Assembly: GCF_014654615.1 (NCBI RefSeq)
Contig: NZ_BNBB01000001.1
Coordinates: forward strand, 1-64,000
Source of the DNA: Streptosporangium violaceochromogenes
Lineage (GTDB): Bacteria; Actinomycetota; Actinomycetes; Streptosporangiales; Streptosporangiaceae
Direction: 5' to 3'
Length of the DNA stretch: 64,000 nt
A program made the position numbers and the translations under genes. Of this stretch, positions 38,130 through 47,389 are shown piece after piece (position 1 is the first letter of the stretch; each line of letters starts with the position of its first letter). A model generated the notes under the pieces. That model saw only the letters and a program-made list of their open reading frames with translations. It was not told the DNA's origin and made no database searches.

Positions 38130-38349
38130 GTGTGGAATTGCTCCGAACGCGGACAGATGTCGATGTGGCGAACACGCGGCAGGCCTCTTATCGTTCAGCC
38201 GAAGAAGTCACGTCGGCCTGATCGAGCGCGAGCCCACTCGGTCCGAGACACACGCGAGCCCACAGCGCAGCGATCAGCATATGAGACCAGACGAGCCTGG
38301 TCAATCCGGCAACGCGACACGCCGGTGGCCGGGACATGGGCGGACATCG

Positions 38350-39498
38350 TCAGTAGACGTTGATCCGCTGCCTCCACCTGGCGCCGATACTACCCCGAAG
38401 TCCGCGCGGAACGGAGATTCGCTCGGGATCCCCGTCCGCCGTGTAGCGCTTGTCGGGGTGCTTGCCCAGCCACTCCAGCCAGTATTGCGAACACCATTTG
38501 CGGCACTCGCCCTTTTTACCGTTGCTCTGCACGCGCTGGATCGCCCGCCAGTCGAAATCCTCGGAGAAGGGCGACGGGGACGGCTCCGCACCGGCCAGGA
38601 AGACACCCTTGAACGCGAAGCGGGTGCCGTCCCATGTGCCGGACTGCACGGTGGACCGCTTGCGCGGCATCGCGCCGAAGGGCAGCGCGAACGTCTCGGA
38701 GGGACCGGTGCCGAGCTTGCCCAGCAGCCGTTCCAGCCGGACGATCTGCTCGGCGACCCGCTTCTTCGGCAGCCCGGGGAGATAGGGGTGGCCCCAGGTG
38801 TGGTTGGCCACCTCGAAGCCGTGCGAGGTCAGCCATCGTACGGCGCGCTCCTGGTCGTCCCGCTCCCGCAGGCCGAAAGGCTCCCTGTTGACCCAGAAGG
38901 TGGCGACGGGACGGAACCCCGGGTGTTTCTTCGCCACCTGGTGGATGATCCCGACCGCGGTGTCCTTGGCGGGCGTGCCGTCGTCGTTCAGCGCGAAGTG
39001 GCTCGGGTGTCCGTCGTCGAACGTCAGCACGACCGGATGGCCGCCGGCGGGGATGTCGATCCGGCCGGTGACGAACTCCCGCGCGGTGATCGGCACATAG
39101 CCCTCCCTGGCCAGCCTCTCCAGTTCCTCACGCACCTGGGAGGGGGTGCGGTCGATGGAGGCCAGCCGTTTCCTCAGGATCCGGTGGTACATCAGCACCG
39201 GGATCTTCCCCGCCTCGTTGGCGTTGACCTGCCGGGCGAACTCCGGGGAGGCCACGACGGGCGGCGGCAGGTCGGCCGAGGGAAGATCGGCCGGGGGCGG
39301 GGAGACCGGGGGCGGGGAGACGGGGCGGACCGGCGGGGAGGCGGGAGCCGGGGTGCCGGACGCGCCCTCCCCCGCCACGTCCCCCGCGGCGGGGGAGGGC
39401 GGGGAGGCGGGGAGCAGGAGGAGAGTCAGAACCGCGGCGATCACAACCACCACGTTGGTGAGCATGATGAGCTGCGTGAGTGACGCTGAACTCCGCAC
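38350..39498 (-). CDS. Membrane-anchored polysaccharide deacetylase
   Basis: A 382-residue protein with an N-terminal transmembrane segment (about 11-32, IMLTNVVVVIAAVLTLLLL), a Pro/Ala/Ser linker (about 33-95) and a NodB-type deacetylase domain (about 105-340). Catalytic motifs are LTFDDGHPSHF (Asp-Asp near 158) and the metal His pair in HTWGHPYL (about 236). Such enzymes deacetylate peptidoglycan or other cell-surface glycans. GTG start at 39498 with GGGAG nearby. It is transcribed after polA with a 73-bp gap and may share its promoter. Confidence 0.88.
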   Translation of the reverse strand: MRSSASLTQLIMLTNVVVVIAAVLTLLLLPASPPSPAAGDVAGEGASGTPAPASPPVRPVSPPPVSPPPADLPSADLPPPVVASPEFARQVNANEAGKIPVLMYHRILRKRLASIDRTPSQVREELERLAREGYVPITAREFVTGRIDIPAGGHPVVLTFDDGHPSHFALNDDGTPAKDTAVGIIHQVAKKHPGFRPVATFWVNREPFGLRERDDQERAVRWLTSHGFEVANHTWGHPYLPGLPKKRVAEQIVRLERLLGKLGTGPSETFALPFGAMPRKRSTVQSGTWDGTRFAFKGVFLAGAEPSPSPFSEDFDWRAIQRVQSNGKKGECRKWCSQYWLEWLGKHPDKRYTADGDPERISVPRGLRGSIGARWRQRINVY

Positions 39499-39571
39499 AA
39501 AACTCCCGTACCCATTGAGATTTCAGCTGCTTTACCAGCCTAGAGCAGACTTGGGCGAGACGGGCAACCGG

Positions 39572-42271
39572 TCAGTGGCCGGCCTCCTCCCAGGTGTGGC
39601 CGACGCCGACGGAGACCTCCAGCGGGACGCGGAGGGAGTAGGCGGCGTTCATCCGGTCGACGACCACCTCACGCAGGGTCTCCAGCTCGCCCGGCGCCAC
39701 CTCGAACACCAGCTCGTCGTGAACCTGCAGCAGCATCCGCGAGCCCAGCGCCGCCTCCTTGAGCGCGCCGCGCACGTTGAGCATCGCGACCTTGATGATG
39801 TCGGCCGCCGACCCCTGGATCGGCGCGTTGAGGGCCATCCGCTCGGCCATCTCACGGCGCTGCCGGTTGTCGCTGTTGAGGTCGGGGAGATAGCGGCGGC
39901 GGCCCATGATGGTCTCGGTGTAGCCGTCCTGCCTGGCCTGCGTGACGATCGCGTTGAGGAAGTCGCGGACGCCGCCGAACTCCTCGAAGTACTCCTCCTT
40001 CAGCGCCCTGGCCTCCGCCACCGGGATGGTGAGCTGCCCCGCCAGTCCGAAGTCGGACAGGCCGTAGGCCAGGCCGTAGTTCATCGCCTTGATCTTGGCC
40101 CGCATCTCCCCGGTGACCTGCTCGGGCTCGATGTCGAAGACCCGCGCCGCGGTGGCCTTGTGAAAGTCGTGCCCGGACTCGAAGGCCGCGATCAGCGCCT
40201 CGTCCCCGGACAGGTGCGCCATGATCCGCAGCTCGATCTGGCTGTAGTCGGCGGTGAGCAGGGTGTCGTAGCCGGAGCCGACCACGAAGCCCCGGCGGAT
40301 CCGGCGGCCCTCGGAGGTGCGGATCGGGATGTTCTGGAGGTTGGGCTTCTCCGAGCTGAGCCGCCCGGTGGCCGCCACGATCTGGTTGAAGGTGGTGTGG
40401 ATCCGCCCGTCGTCGGCGATCTCCTTGATCAGCCCCTCGACCGTGATGCGCAGCTTGGCCTGGTCGCGGTGGCGGAGCATGATGGTCGGCAGCTCGTGCT
40501 CGGTCTGGGCGGCCAGCCAGGCCAGCGCGTCGGCGTCGGTGGTGTAACCGGTCTTGGTCCGCTTGGTCTTGGGCAGGCCGAGCTTGACGAACAGGATCTC
40601 CTGGAGCTGCTTGGGCGAGCCGAGGTTGAACGGCTCGCCGACGGCGGCGTGCGCCGCCTCGACCGCCTGCTTCACCGCGGCGCCGAACTCGGCCTCCAGG
40701 GCCTCGAAGTGCTCGCGGTCGGCGGCGATGCCGGCCCGCTCCATCTCGGCCAGGACCGTCACCAGCGGCAGCTCCACCTCGCCCATCAGGTGGGTGCCGC
40801 CGCGCGGCTCAAGGAACGCCTCCAGGGCGTCGGCCAGCTCGCGCACGGCCACGGCCCGCAGCCCGAGGTCGTGGGCGGCGTCGGCCTCCTGGTCGTCGAA
40901 GAGACTGACCTGGCCGCCGTCCTCCGCCTCGCCGCGCAGCTCGCGCTGGAGGTAGACCCGCACGAGGTCCTCCAGGGGGAACGTGCGCTGCCCCGGCATC
41001 GCGAGGTAGGCGGCCAGGGCCGTGTCACAGGTCAGGCCGCGCAGGTCCATCCCCTGCGACCACAGGGCCAGCATCGGCCCCTTGGCGTCGTGCACGGCCT
41101 TGGGGCGCGACGCGTCGCACAGCCAGGCGCGCAGGGCGGCCTCGTCGTCCTCGGTCAGCGTGGTGGGGTCGACGAACGCCGCGCCGCCCTCCGGGGCGGC
41201 GATCGCGACGCTGTCCAGGCGGCCGGTGCCGCTGCCGTAGGCGCACCTGAAGGCGAGCCCCACCCGGCCGCCGGGGCCCCGGGGCAGCTCACCCAGCCAG
41301 GCCGCGACCTCACCGGGACCGAGCGTGGCGACCTCGATCTCGAACCCCTCGCCCGTCTCGGGCCCGTCGGAGCCGAGGACCTTGAGCAGCCGGTCGCGCA
41401 GCTCGCCGCGGAACTCCAGCGTGTCGAGGATCTTGTCGACCTCGTGCCGGTCGCTTTGGCCGACCGTCAGACCAAAGACCTCCCGCTCCAGCGGGACGTC
41501 GCGGGTGAGCTGGGTCAGGCGGCGGTTCGTCATCACCTGGCCGAGGTGGTCGCGGAGCTTGTCTCCGACCTTGCCCTTGACCTCGTCGACGCGGTTGACC
41601 AGCTCCTCCAGCGAGCCGAACTCGCGGATCCACTTGGCGGCCGTCTTCTCGCCCACGCCCGGAATGCTCTTGAGGTTGTCGCTGGAGTCGCCCCTGATCG
41701 CCGCGAAGTCGGGGTACTGGACCGGGCTGAGGCCGTACTTCTCCTGAACGGCCTCGGGGGTGAACCTGGTCATGTTGCTGATCCCGACCCGGGTCATCAG
41801 CACCGTGACGCGCTCGTCGACGAGCTGCAGCGCGTCGCGGTCGCCGGTGACGATCAGGACGTTCATGCCCTCGGCGGCGGCCCGCGTGGCGAGTGTGGCG
41901 ATCAGGTCGTCGGCCTCGTAGCCGGCCAGCGACAGATGCGGGACGCGCAAGGCGTCGAGCACCTCGTGGATCAGGCTCATCTGGCTGCGGAAGCTGTCGG
42001 GGCTCGCGCTGCGGTTCGCCTTGTATTCGGGGTATTCCTCGTGCCGGAACGTCGGCTCCGAACGGTCGAAGCAGACCGCCACGTGCGTGGGCCGCTCATC
42101 ACGGAGCACGTTGACCAGCATCGACGTGAAGCCGTACACCGCGTTGGTCGTCTGGCCCGTCGTGGTGGAGAAGTTCTCCTCGGGCAGGGCGTAGAACGCC
42201 CGGTACGCCAGTGAGTGCCCGTCGAGCAGCAGGAGACACGGACGGGTGGGGGTCGCTTCGTTCTTCGGCAC
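39572..42271 (-). CDS. polA: DNA polymerase I
   Basis: An 899-residue repair and replication polymerase. It has a 5'-nuclease domain (about 1-300; LLLDGHSLAYRAFYALP, GYEADDLIATLA, AIRGDSSDNLKSIPGVGEKTA), an exonuclease-like middle domain (about 310-500) that lacks the catalytic Asp-x-Glu, and a polymerase domain with DYSQIELRIMAHLSGD (motif A, about 687), KAMNYGLAYGLSDFGLAG (motif B, about 745) and VHDELVFEV (motif C, about 860). Loss of proofreading is normal in actinobacterial PolI. GTG start at 42271. It is divergent from the hotdog gene. Confidence 0.97.
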   Translation of the reverse strand: MPKNEATPTRPCLLLLDGHSLAYRAFYALPEENFSTTTGQTTNAVYGFTSMLVNVLRDERPTHVAVCFDRSEPTFRHEEYPEYKANRSASPDSFRSQMSLIHEVLDALRVPHLSLAGYEADDLIATLATRAAAEGMNVLIVTGDRDALQLVDERVTVLMTRVGISNMTRFTPEAVQEKYGLSPVQYPDFAAIRGDSSDNLKSIPGVGEKTAAKWIREFGSLEELVNRVDEVKGKVGDKLRDHLGQVMTNRRLTQLTRDVPLEREVFGLTVGQSDRHEVDKILDTLEFRGELRDRLLKVLGSDGPETGEGFEIEVATLGPGEVAAWLGELPRGPGGRVGLAFRCAYGSGTGRLDSVAIAAPEGGAAFVDPTTLTEDDEAALRAWLCDASRPKAVHDAKGPMLALWSQGMDLRGLTCDTALAAYLAMPGQRTFPLEDLVRVYLQRELRGEAEDGGQVSLFDDQEADAAHDLGLRAVAVRELADALEAFLEPRGGTHLMGEVELPLVTVLAEMERAGIAADREHFEALEAEFGAAVKQAVEAAHAAVGEPFNLGSPKQLQEILFVKLGLPKTKRTKTGYTTDADALAWLAAQTEHELPTIMLRHRDQAKLRITVEGLIKEIADDGRIHTTFNQIVAATGRLSSEKPNLQNIPIRTSEGRRIRRGFVVGSGYDTLLTADYSQIELRIMAHLSGDEALIAAFESGHDFHKATAARVFDIEPEQVTGEMRAKIKAMNYGLAYGLSDFGLAGQLTIPVAEARALKEEYFEEFGGVRDFLNAIVTQARQDGYTETIMGRRRYLPDLNSDNRQRREMAERMALNAPIQGSAADIIKVAMLNVRGALKEAALGSRMLLQVHDELVFEVAPGELETLREVVVDRMNAAYSLRVPLEVSVGVGHTWEEAGH

Positions 42272-42332
42272 AACGAAAGCCTAGTCTCCTGGTGCGACAG
42301 AAAAACTCGTCTCAGGCGACCGGGAGACTCCT

Positions 42333-42761
42333 TTGACCATGACAAACCCCGAGGAAACCGCCCGCGACGTCCTGGAAGGGCTCGGCCTTCCCCACCGGGG
42401 CACGCTCATGGAGCGGATGGGTGTCGAGATCACCGAGGCCACGGCGGAGCGGGTGGCCGGCCGGATGCCGGTCGAGGGCAACACCCAGCCGTACGGCCTG
42501 CTGCACGGCGGTGCCTCCTGCGTGCTGGCCGAGACCCTCGGCTCGATCGGCGCGGCTCTGCACGCGGGACCGGGACGCCGCGCGCTGGGCGTCGAGATCA
42601 ACGCCACCCACCACCGCTCGGCCGCCTCCGGGCACGTCACCGGCGTGGCCACCCTGGTGCACGGCGGGCGGACGGTCGCCACCTACGAGATCGAGATCAC
42701 CGACGAGCGAGGGCGCCGGGTCTGCACCTCACGCCTCACCTGCGTGCTGCGCGACCTGTAG
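42333..42761 (+). CDS. PaaI-family hotdog thioesterase
   Basis: A 142-residue hotdog-fold acyl-CoA thioesterase. It holds the signature QPYGLLHGGASCVLAETLGS (about 49-68), with the catalytic Asn/Glu region, and GVEINATHHRSAASGHV. Members hydrolyse aromatic or short-chain acyl-CoAs; in this gene place actinobacteria usually carry a thioesterase next to polA. TTG start at 42333 with GGGAG about eight bases upstream; the ATG two codons later is 14 bases away. It is divergent from polA. Confidence 0.88.
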   Translation: MTMTNPEETARDVLEGLGLPHRGTLMERMGVEITEATAERVAGRMPVEGNTQPYGLLHGGASCVLAETLGSIGAALHAGPGRRALGVEINATHHRSAASGHVTGVATLVHGGRTVATYEIEITDERGRRVCTSRLTCVLRDL

Positions 42762-42884
42762 CCCCGTACCGGCCCAGGCCCGCCCGGCGCACCCCCCGGC
42801 CTCTCGATCCGCCGCGTATTCGATCATATCGGGACCTCCCCTTTCTGCGCTCTTGCCACACGGGTCGCTACCGTAGGTGACATC

Positions 42885-42960
42885 GACGCCCGTGGGGAGA
42901 CCGAGTAGAAAACGCACAGGGTCGGGGAAGCCCTGTACGGCGCCAAAGGTCTCCCCCGGG
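42885..42960 (+). ncRNA. Candidate structured RNA
   Basis: Between two convergent genes a closed structure can be drawn: GGGGAGACC (42894-42902) pairs with GGTCTCCCC (42948-42956), and inside it ACAGGG (42916-42921) pairs with CCCTGT (42931-42936) with a 9-base loop. A possible plus-strand promoter lies just upstream (TCTTGC at 42851-42856, a 17-base gap, TAGGTG at 42874-42879), which would start the RNA near 42885. It could instead be a large terminator of the amino-acid transporter operon read from the minus strand. The family is unknown. Confidence 0.35.
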
Positions 42961-43036
42961 CTCGTGCGCGTTCCTCCCCCGCGAGAACCGCGGCCCACGG
43001 AGACGAGGGCAGCCCCCGGGCGGGCCGAGGGGCGGC

Positions 43037-43804
43037 TCACTCGCCGGTGTGTGTGGGGTCCAGCACGCGACGCAGGAACCCTCTGGTCCGCTCGTGCTCG
43101 GGCGCTCCGATCACCTGGGCCGCCGGGCCGTCCTCCACGATCACGCCACCGTCCATGAAGACCACCCGGTCGGCCACGTCCCGGGCGAACGCCATCTCAT
43201 GGGTGACCACGAGCATGGTCATCCCCTCCTCGGCCAGCTTGCGCATGACCGCGAGCACGTCGCCGACGAGTTCGGGGTCCAACGCGGAGGTCGGCTCGTC
43301 GAACAGCATCAGCGCCGGGTTCATCGCCAGCGCCCTGGCGATGGCCACCCGCTGCTGCTGACCGCCGGAGAGCTGACCGGGGTAGACATCGCACTTGGTG
43401 GCGACACCGACCTTTTCCAGATTCTCCCTGGCGATCCGCTCGGCCTCAGCCCTGTTTCGCTTCAGCACCCGCCGCTGGGAGATCATCACGTTCTGCAGCA
43501 CGGTCATGTGCGGGAACAGGTTGAACTGCTGGAAGACCATGCCGACACGCCGGCGGGCCGCGTCGATGTCCACGTCGGGGTCGGTCAGTTCGACGCCCTC
43601 CAGGATCACCCTGCCCGAGGTGGGCCGCTCCAGCAGGTTCACGCACCGCAGCAGTGTGGACTTGCCGGACCCCGAGGGGCCGATGACGCAGACCACCTGA
43701 CCGGGATCGACCGCGAAGTCGATCCCCCTGAGCACCTCCAGCTTGCCGAAGTGCTTGTGCAGGTTCCGGATCTCGACCGCGTGAGTCACCGGGGTCGCCA
43801 TCAC
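43037..43804 (-). CDS. Polar amino-acid ABC transporter ATPase
   Basis: A 255-residue ATPase of the glutamate/glutamine group. Walker A is GPSGSGKST (about 42), the Q-loop [11 protein letters not shown] (about 91), the signature LSGGQQQR (about 146), Walker [13 protein letters not shown] (about 165) and the switch His in VTHEMAF (about 201). The start overlaps the permease stop by four bases. It energises uptake by the homodimeric permease encoded just upstream. The C-terminus ends in [13 protein letters not shown], typical of GluA/GlnQ. Confidence 0.94.
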   Translation of the reverse strand: MMATPVTHAVEIRNLHKHFGKLEVLRGIDFAVDPGQVVCVIGPSGSGKSTLLRCVNLLERPTSGRVILEGVELTDPDVDIDAARRRVGMVFQQFNLFPHMTVLQNVMISQRRVLKRNRAEAERIARENLEKVGVATKCDVYPGQLSGGQQQRVAIARALAMNPALMLFDEPTSALDPELVGDVLAVMRKLAEEGMTMLVVTHEMAFARDVADRVVFMDGGVIVEDGPAAQVIGAPEHERTRGFLRRVLDPTHTGE

Positions 43805-44652
43805 CGCCCCTTCCCCTGGCGCTTCTCCAGCCGGCTCGCGAGATAGCCCAGCGGGATCGTGACGAGCAGATAGGTCACCCCGACCACGAGGATCGGCGTG
43901 GCGTTGGCATGAGTGGAGGCCAGGTCGTTGCCGAACTTCGTGAGCTCGACATAGTCGCCCGTCACACCGAGGAACAGCACCAGCGACGAGTCCTTGAGCA
44001 GGGAGACGAACTGGTTGGTCGTCGGAGGGATGACGATACGGACGGCTTGCGGAATCACAATGGTGATCATGGATCGCGCATGCGACATGCCCAGCGAGCG
44101 CGCCGCCTCCGTCTGCCCCCTGGGGACCGCCTGCAGTCCCGCGCGGAGCGTCTCAGCCATGTAGGCCGACCCCACGACGGTCAGCCCCAGGATGCCCTGG
44201 CCGTAGGTCCCGCCCGGCACCTCGAAGCCGGGCAGCGCCAGCGGCAGGAACAGGATGAGCAGGAAGATGAGCAGTGCGGGCAGACCTCGGAAGATCTCGA
44301 TGTAGGCGATCGCGATCCACCGGTACGGCGCCACCGACGACAACCGCATCAGGGCGAACAGGAGACCGAGCAGGAAGGCGAACACGAATCCGCCCACCGA
44401 GTAGATGATCGTGTTCTTCAGCGCGACGGTGAAGACCTCCGGCCAGGTCTCCGCCGCGACCTCGGGCTTGGCGAAGTTCGCCGCGAGGCTCCCCCACTCG
44501 ATACGCGCGAGCAGGAAGACGACGACCGCCACCAGCAGGACGTACTGGACGATGCGGCTGATCCGCTGCTTCTTTCGTGGGCTGAGCCCGGCCCTCCGGA
44601 GAGGAGTTCCGGCGGGACCGGACGACTCAGCCGTCTTCGACGGGTCGGTCAT
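43801..44652 (-). CDS. Polar amino-acid ABC transporter permease
   Basis: A 283-residue inner-membrane protein of the HisM/GlnP group. A Pro/Arg-rich cytoplasmic tail is followed by about five transmembrane helices ([44 protein letters not shown]; others). The ATPase-docking EAA loop is [24 protein letters not shown] (about 180-203). There is only one permease gene, so it must act as a homodimer. It follows the binding-protein gene by three bases and overlaps the ATPase gene by four. Confidence 0.93.
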   Translation of the reverse strand: MTDPSKTAESSGPAGTPLRRAGLSPRKKQRISRIVQYVLLVAVVVFLLARIEWGSLAANFAKPEVAAETWPEVFTVALKNTIIYSVGGFVFAFLLGLLFALMRLSSVAPYRWIAIAYIEIFRGLPALLIFLLILFLPLALPGFEVPGGTYGQGILGLTVVGSAYMAETLRAGLQAVPRGQTEAARSLGMSHARSMITIVIPQAVRIVIPPTTNQFVSLLKDSSLVLFLGVTGDYVELTKFGNDLASTHANATPILVVGVTYLLVTIPLGYLASRLEKRQGKGR

Positions 44653-44655
44653 GGA

Positions 44656-45516
44656 TCAGCCGAGCTCGCCGGGCTTCTTGCCGAACCACTTGACGTAGAT
44701 CTGCTCGTAGGTGCCGTCGGCCTTGGCCGTGGTGATCGCGTCGTTGATGGCCTTGAGCAGCACCGGGTCGGCTCCCTTCTTCAGGCCGACGCCGTACTGC
44801 TCGCCGGTGTTCAGGCTGGCGAGCAGCTCGAACTTGTCGGCGATCTCCGGTTTCTTGAGCCAGGTCAGCACGACGGGCAGGTCCTGGATGATCACATCGA
44901 CCTGGTTGGACTGCAGTCCGAGGAGCTCCTTGGGAGAGTCGGCGAACTCCTTGGGGTTGAGCCCGTTCTTCTTGGCGTGTTCCAGGCCCGTGGTCGACGC
45001 CTGGGCACCGAACCGCAGGTTCTTGGCCTTGACCTCGTCGAGCGTCTTGATCCCCAGCCCCTTCCTGCCCAGCAGGGCCTGGGTGGCGTCGAAGTAGGGC
45101 ACGGAGAAGTCGATGTTCGCTCTGCGTTCGGGGGTGATGGTCATACCCGCCGCGGCCACGTCGCACTTGCCGGCGGCCATCGCCGCACCGCTCTTGATGA
45201 CGGCGAAGTCGATGTCGACGATGTCCTGGGTCAGGCCGAGCTTCTTGGCGGCCAGGTCGACGATGTCCACGTCGAAGCCGACGACCTTGTTGCCCTGCTT
45301 GAACTGGAAGGGTTCGTACGGAAGGTTCGTGCAGGTGGTCAGCTTTCCGGGGTGAACCACCTTGGGCGCCCCCGCCGCGGGAGCGCTGGACGAGGAACTG
45401 TCGTTCGTGCTCGCGCCGGTGTCACCGCCGCCACCGCAGGCCGACAGGCCGAGCGTGCCGGCGACGACCACCGCGCCTACGGCGAGCGCGCGACGGGAAA
45501 CAAAACTCAGGCCCAC
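44656..45516 (-). CDS. Polar amino-acid ABC transporter substrate-binding lipoprotein
   Basis: A 286-residue extracellular binding protein. A signal peptide with lipobox (GTLGLSACGGGGD) anchors it through Cys26. The mature part is SBP_bac_3 type: LPYEPFQFKQGNKVVGFDVDIV (about 62) and GMTITPERRANIDFSVPYFDATQAL (about 124), in which the Arg binds the ligand carboxylate. The ligand is probably glutamate or a related polar amino acid. The GTG start is preceded by AAGGAGG at five bases. First gene of the operon; its promoter lies in the 425-bp gap upstream. Confidence 0.93.
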   Translation of the reverse strand: MGLSFVSRRALAVGAVVVAGTLGLSACGGGGDTGASTNDSSSSSAPAAGAPKVVHPGKLTTCTNLPYEPFQFKQGNKVVGFDVDIVDLAAKKLGLTQDIVDIDFAVIKSGAAMAAGKCDVAAAGMTITPERRANIDFSVPYFDATQALLGRKGLGIKTLDEVKAKNLRFGAQASTTGLEHAKKNGLNPKEFADSPKELLGLQSNQVDVIIQDLPVVLTWLKKPEIADKFELLASLNTGEQYGVGLKKGADPVLLKAINDAITTAKADGTYEQIYVKWFGKKPGELG

Positions 45517-45941
45517 AAAGGCCTCCTTACGGTCAATGTCGCGTCTGAACAGTTACCTCGGTGCTGGCAATGCTGCCCCACCTGCACGATTACGCGGATC
45601 ACCACTACGACACAATTCGGACAACAAACCCTTTCAGGAGGGTCAGGATCTCCGCCCCGGCCGGGCGTGAACGCCGTGACGTCCGCTCACCGGACGGTCG
45701 GCCCTCCGGTGTTGGACCGGCCAGGCCGATTTCCCGCCGGCCGGACCTGCCTCCAAAGAAGAGTAATTGCCACATAACCGCACGTCAAAGGGTAAGTCAG
45801 TACCAATCAACATAGCATCGGTCACCCGGGGCTCCGCCGGGGCGGGAGCCTGTCCGGATGCGGACACCACGGCGCGTACGGCGTCGCCCTCCCGCCCCGG
45901 CGGGCTTGAAGACCGTTTCCGGCTTCGGCTACGTTCCCGAT
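45517..45941. promoter_or_regulatory. Divergent promoter region, transporter operon / lipoprotein
   Basis: A 425-bp gene-free stretch with two AT-richer parts: 45575-45630, next to the transporter (CACAATTCGGACAACAAACC), and 45760-45825, next to the lipoprotein (GGTAAGTCAGTACCAATCAA, then TAGCAT at 45812-45817 as a possible -10). A GTAAC element on the minus strand near 45556 resembles half of a GlnR site, but the second half is poor. CACCGGA and TCCGGTG make a small hairpin in the middle. Nothing decisive. Confidence 0.35.
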
Positions 45942-46520
45942 GTGCGTAACCGTCTGGTTCTGCTCACCGGGATGCTCCTGGCCGGTGCCCTGAGCGGCTG
46001 CACCGCCGCGAGACCGTCCTCCCCCGTCGCGCCCACGGCCACCCCCACTCCCCCGTACATCCTCACCCCCCGCCCCGTGCGTCCCTTCGAGATCCCGCTC
46101 ACGCCCGTCACCACCGCCCTCGGCGCGCTGCGGATCACCCCGATCGGGCTGAGCACCGGCTCGTGCTGCGTGGTGGGCACGCACGCCGAGTGGCCCGCCA
46201 AGGGCCAGTACGTCTACGTCCGGGTCCAGATCGAGAACACCTCCCGCACCCGCCAGGAGTTCGACTCCGCGGGCCAGCTCCTGATCACCGCCGACGGCCG
46301 GGCCCACCGGATCGCCTCCGACGCGATGAACATCAGGCGCCAGGACCTCAGAGCCACCCTGGGCGCGGGCAACGTCTTGGAGATGGACCTGTTCTACGAC
46401 GTTCCCAAGGACGCCGGGGTCAGGGCGATCCGCCTCACCGGAAGAGCGGCCGACGCCGTCGGCGGCCTCACGGGACAGACGCTGCGGCGCGACGTCCCGC
46501 TGCCGCCGACCTCCCGGTGA
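45942..46520 (+). CDS. Secreted lipoprotein with DUF4352-like domain
   Basis: A 192-residue protein. The signal peptide with lipobox LLAGALSGC gives a lipid-anchored Cys at about residue 20, then a Pro/Thr linker, then an immunoglobulin-like domain of the DUF4352 type (YVRVQIENTSRTRQEFDSAGQLLITADGRAHRI). A CC pair in GSCCVVG is unusual. Function is unknown; such domains often bind at the cell surface. The GTG at 45942 is preferred since it gives a compact signal sequence; the 28 upstream codons would hide it. Convergent with the liv operon. Confidence 0.78.
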   Translation: MRNRLVLLTGMLLAGALSGCTAARPSSPVAPTATPTPPYILTPRPVRPFEIPLTPVTTALGALRITPIGLSTGSCCVVGTHAEWPAKGQYVYVRVQIENTSRTRQEFDSAGQLLITADGRAHRIASDAMNIRRQDLRATLGAGNVLEMDLFYDVPKDAGVRAIRLTGRAADAVGGLTGQTLRRDVPLPPTSR

Positions 46521-46560
46521 CGGCTCCCTGACACCCTCCGGCCCCCTCCGGAAACGCGGA

Positions 46561-46586
46561 CGGCGCCCGGTGTTCACCGGGCGCCG
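46561..46586 (+). terminator. Hairpin terminator after the lipoprotein gene
   Basis: A perfect 12-bp stem (CGGCGCCCGGTG and complement) closes on a two-base loop, 41 bases after the stop codon. Confidence 0.65.
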
Positions 46587-46642
46587 CGTCCCCGCCGAAG
46601 GCCGGAAGGCCGGAAGCCCCAAGCCGAAGGCCGGAAGCCGGA

Positions 46643-46671
46643 CCGCCCGCCGAGGCGATCCCGGCGGGCGG
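46643..46671 (-). terminator. Hairpin terminator after livF
   Basis: CCGCCCGCCG and its exact complement form a 10-bp stem with a 9-base loop, four bases beyond the livF stop on the minus strand. Confidence 0.65.
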
Positions 46672-46675
46672 CGGG

Positions 46676-47389
46676 TCAGTGCTCCAGGCCGCCTCCCAGG
46701 TAGGCGTCCTGCACCGCGGGGTCGTCCAGCAATTCCTGGGCGGGGGCGCTCTTGACCACCCTCCCGGTCTCCAGGACGTAGGCCCGATGGGCGAGCTTCA
46801 GCGCCTGCTGGGCGTTCTGCTCCACCAACAGCACCGTGGTGCCGCGGCGGTTGATCTCCTCGATGATGGAGAAGATCTGCTGGACCAGCAGCGGCGCCAG
46901 CCCCATCGACGGCTCGTCCAGCAGCAGCACCTTCGGCTTGGCCATGAGGGCACGCCCGATGGCCAGCATCTGCTGCTCGCCGCCGGACATCGTGCCGGCC
47001 GCCTGGGTCTTCCGCTCGGCCAGCCGCGGAAACAGCTCGTAGACCTCCGCCAGCTCCGCGCCGAAGTCCCCCGAGCGCGTGTAGGCGCCCATGAGCAGGT
47101 TGTCGTGCACCGTCATGCCGGGGAAGACCCCTCGGCCCTCGGGGGCCTGCCCCAGGCCCGCGACGACCCTCAGGTGGCCGGGCAACTTGCTGATGTCCCG
47201 GCCGTCGAAGACGATGCTGCCCGACGACAGGCCGCGCAGGCCCGAGATCGTCTTCAGGGTCGTGGTCTTACCGGCCCCGTTGGCCCCGATGAGCGTGACG
47301 ATCTCGCCCTCGTCCACCTGGACCGAGACGCCCTTGATGGCCTCGATCTTGCCGTAGTGGACGTGGATGTCCTTGACCTCAAGAAGCAT
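46676..47389 (-). CDS. livF: Branched-chain amino-acid ABC transporter ATPase LivF
   Basis: A 237-residue ATPase. Walker A GANGAGKTT (about 37), signature TMSGGEQQM (about 134), Walker B KVLLLDEPSMGLAPLLV (about 155), and the C-terminal part HRAYVLETGRVV are those of LivF. The ATG at 47389 fits the family start (MLLEVKDIHVHYGK) and lies 11 bases inside the livG end. It pairs with LivG as a heterodimer. Last gene of the operon. Confidence 0.95.
   Translation of the reverse strand: MLLEVKDIHVHYGKIEAIKGVSVQVDEGEIVTLIGANGAGKTTTLKTISGLRGLSSGSIVFDGRDISKLPGHLRVVAGLGQAPEGRGVFPGMTVHDNLLMGAYTRSGDFGAELAEVYELFPRLAERKTQAAGTMSGGEQQMLAIGRALMAKPKVLLLDEPSMGLAPLLVQQIFSIIEEINRRGTTVLLVEQNAQQALKLAHRAYVLETGRVVKSAPAQELLDDPAVQDAYLGGGLEH

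Noticed and set aside
39146..42214. A 1022-codon plus-strand open frame
   Set aside because: Antisense to polA and the deacetylase gene; it has no domain and is Leu/Gly/Arg/Val-rich, as shadows of GC-rich genes are.
45540..45570. GlnR-like site before the amino-acid transporter
   Set aside because: Only one half (GTAAC) fits; the second half is GACGC rather than GAAAC. A similar look at the gltB promoter also gave no full site.
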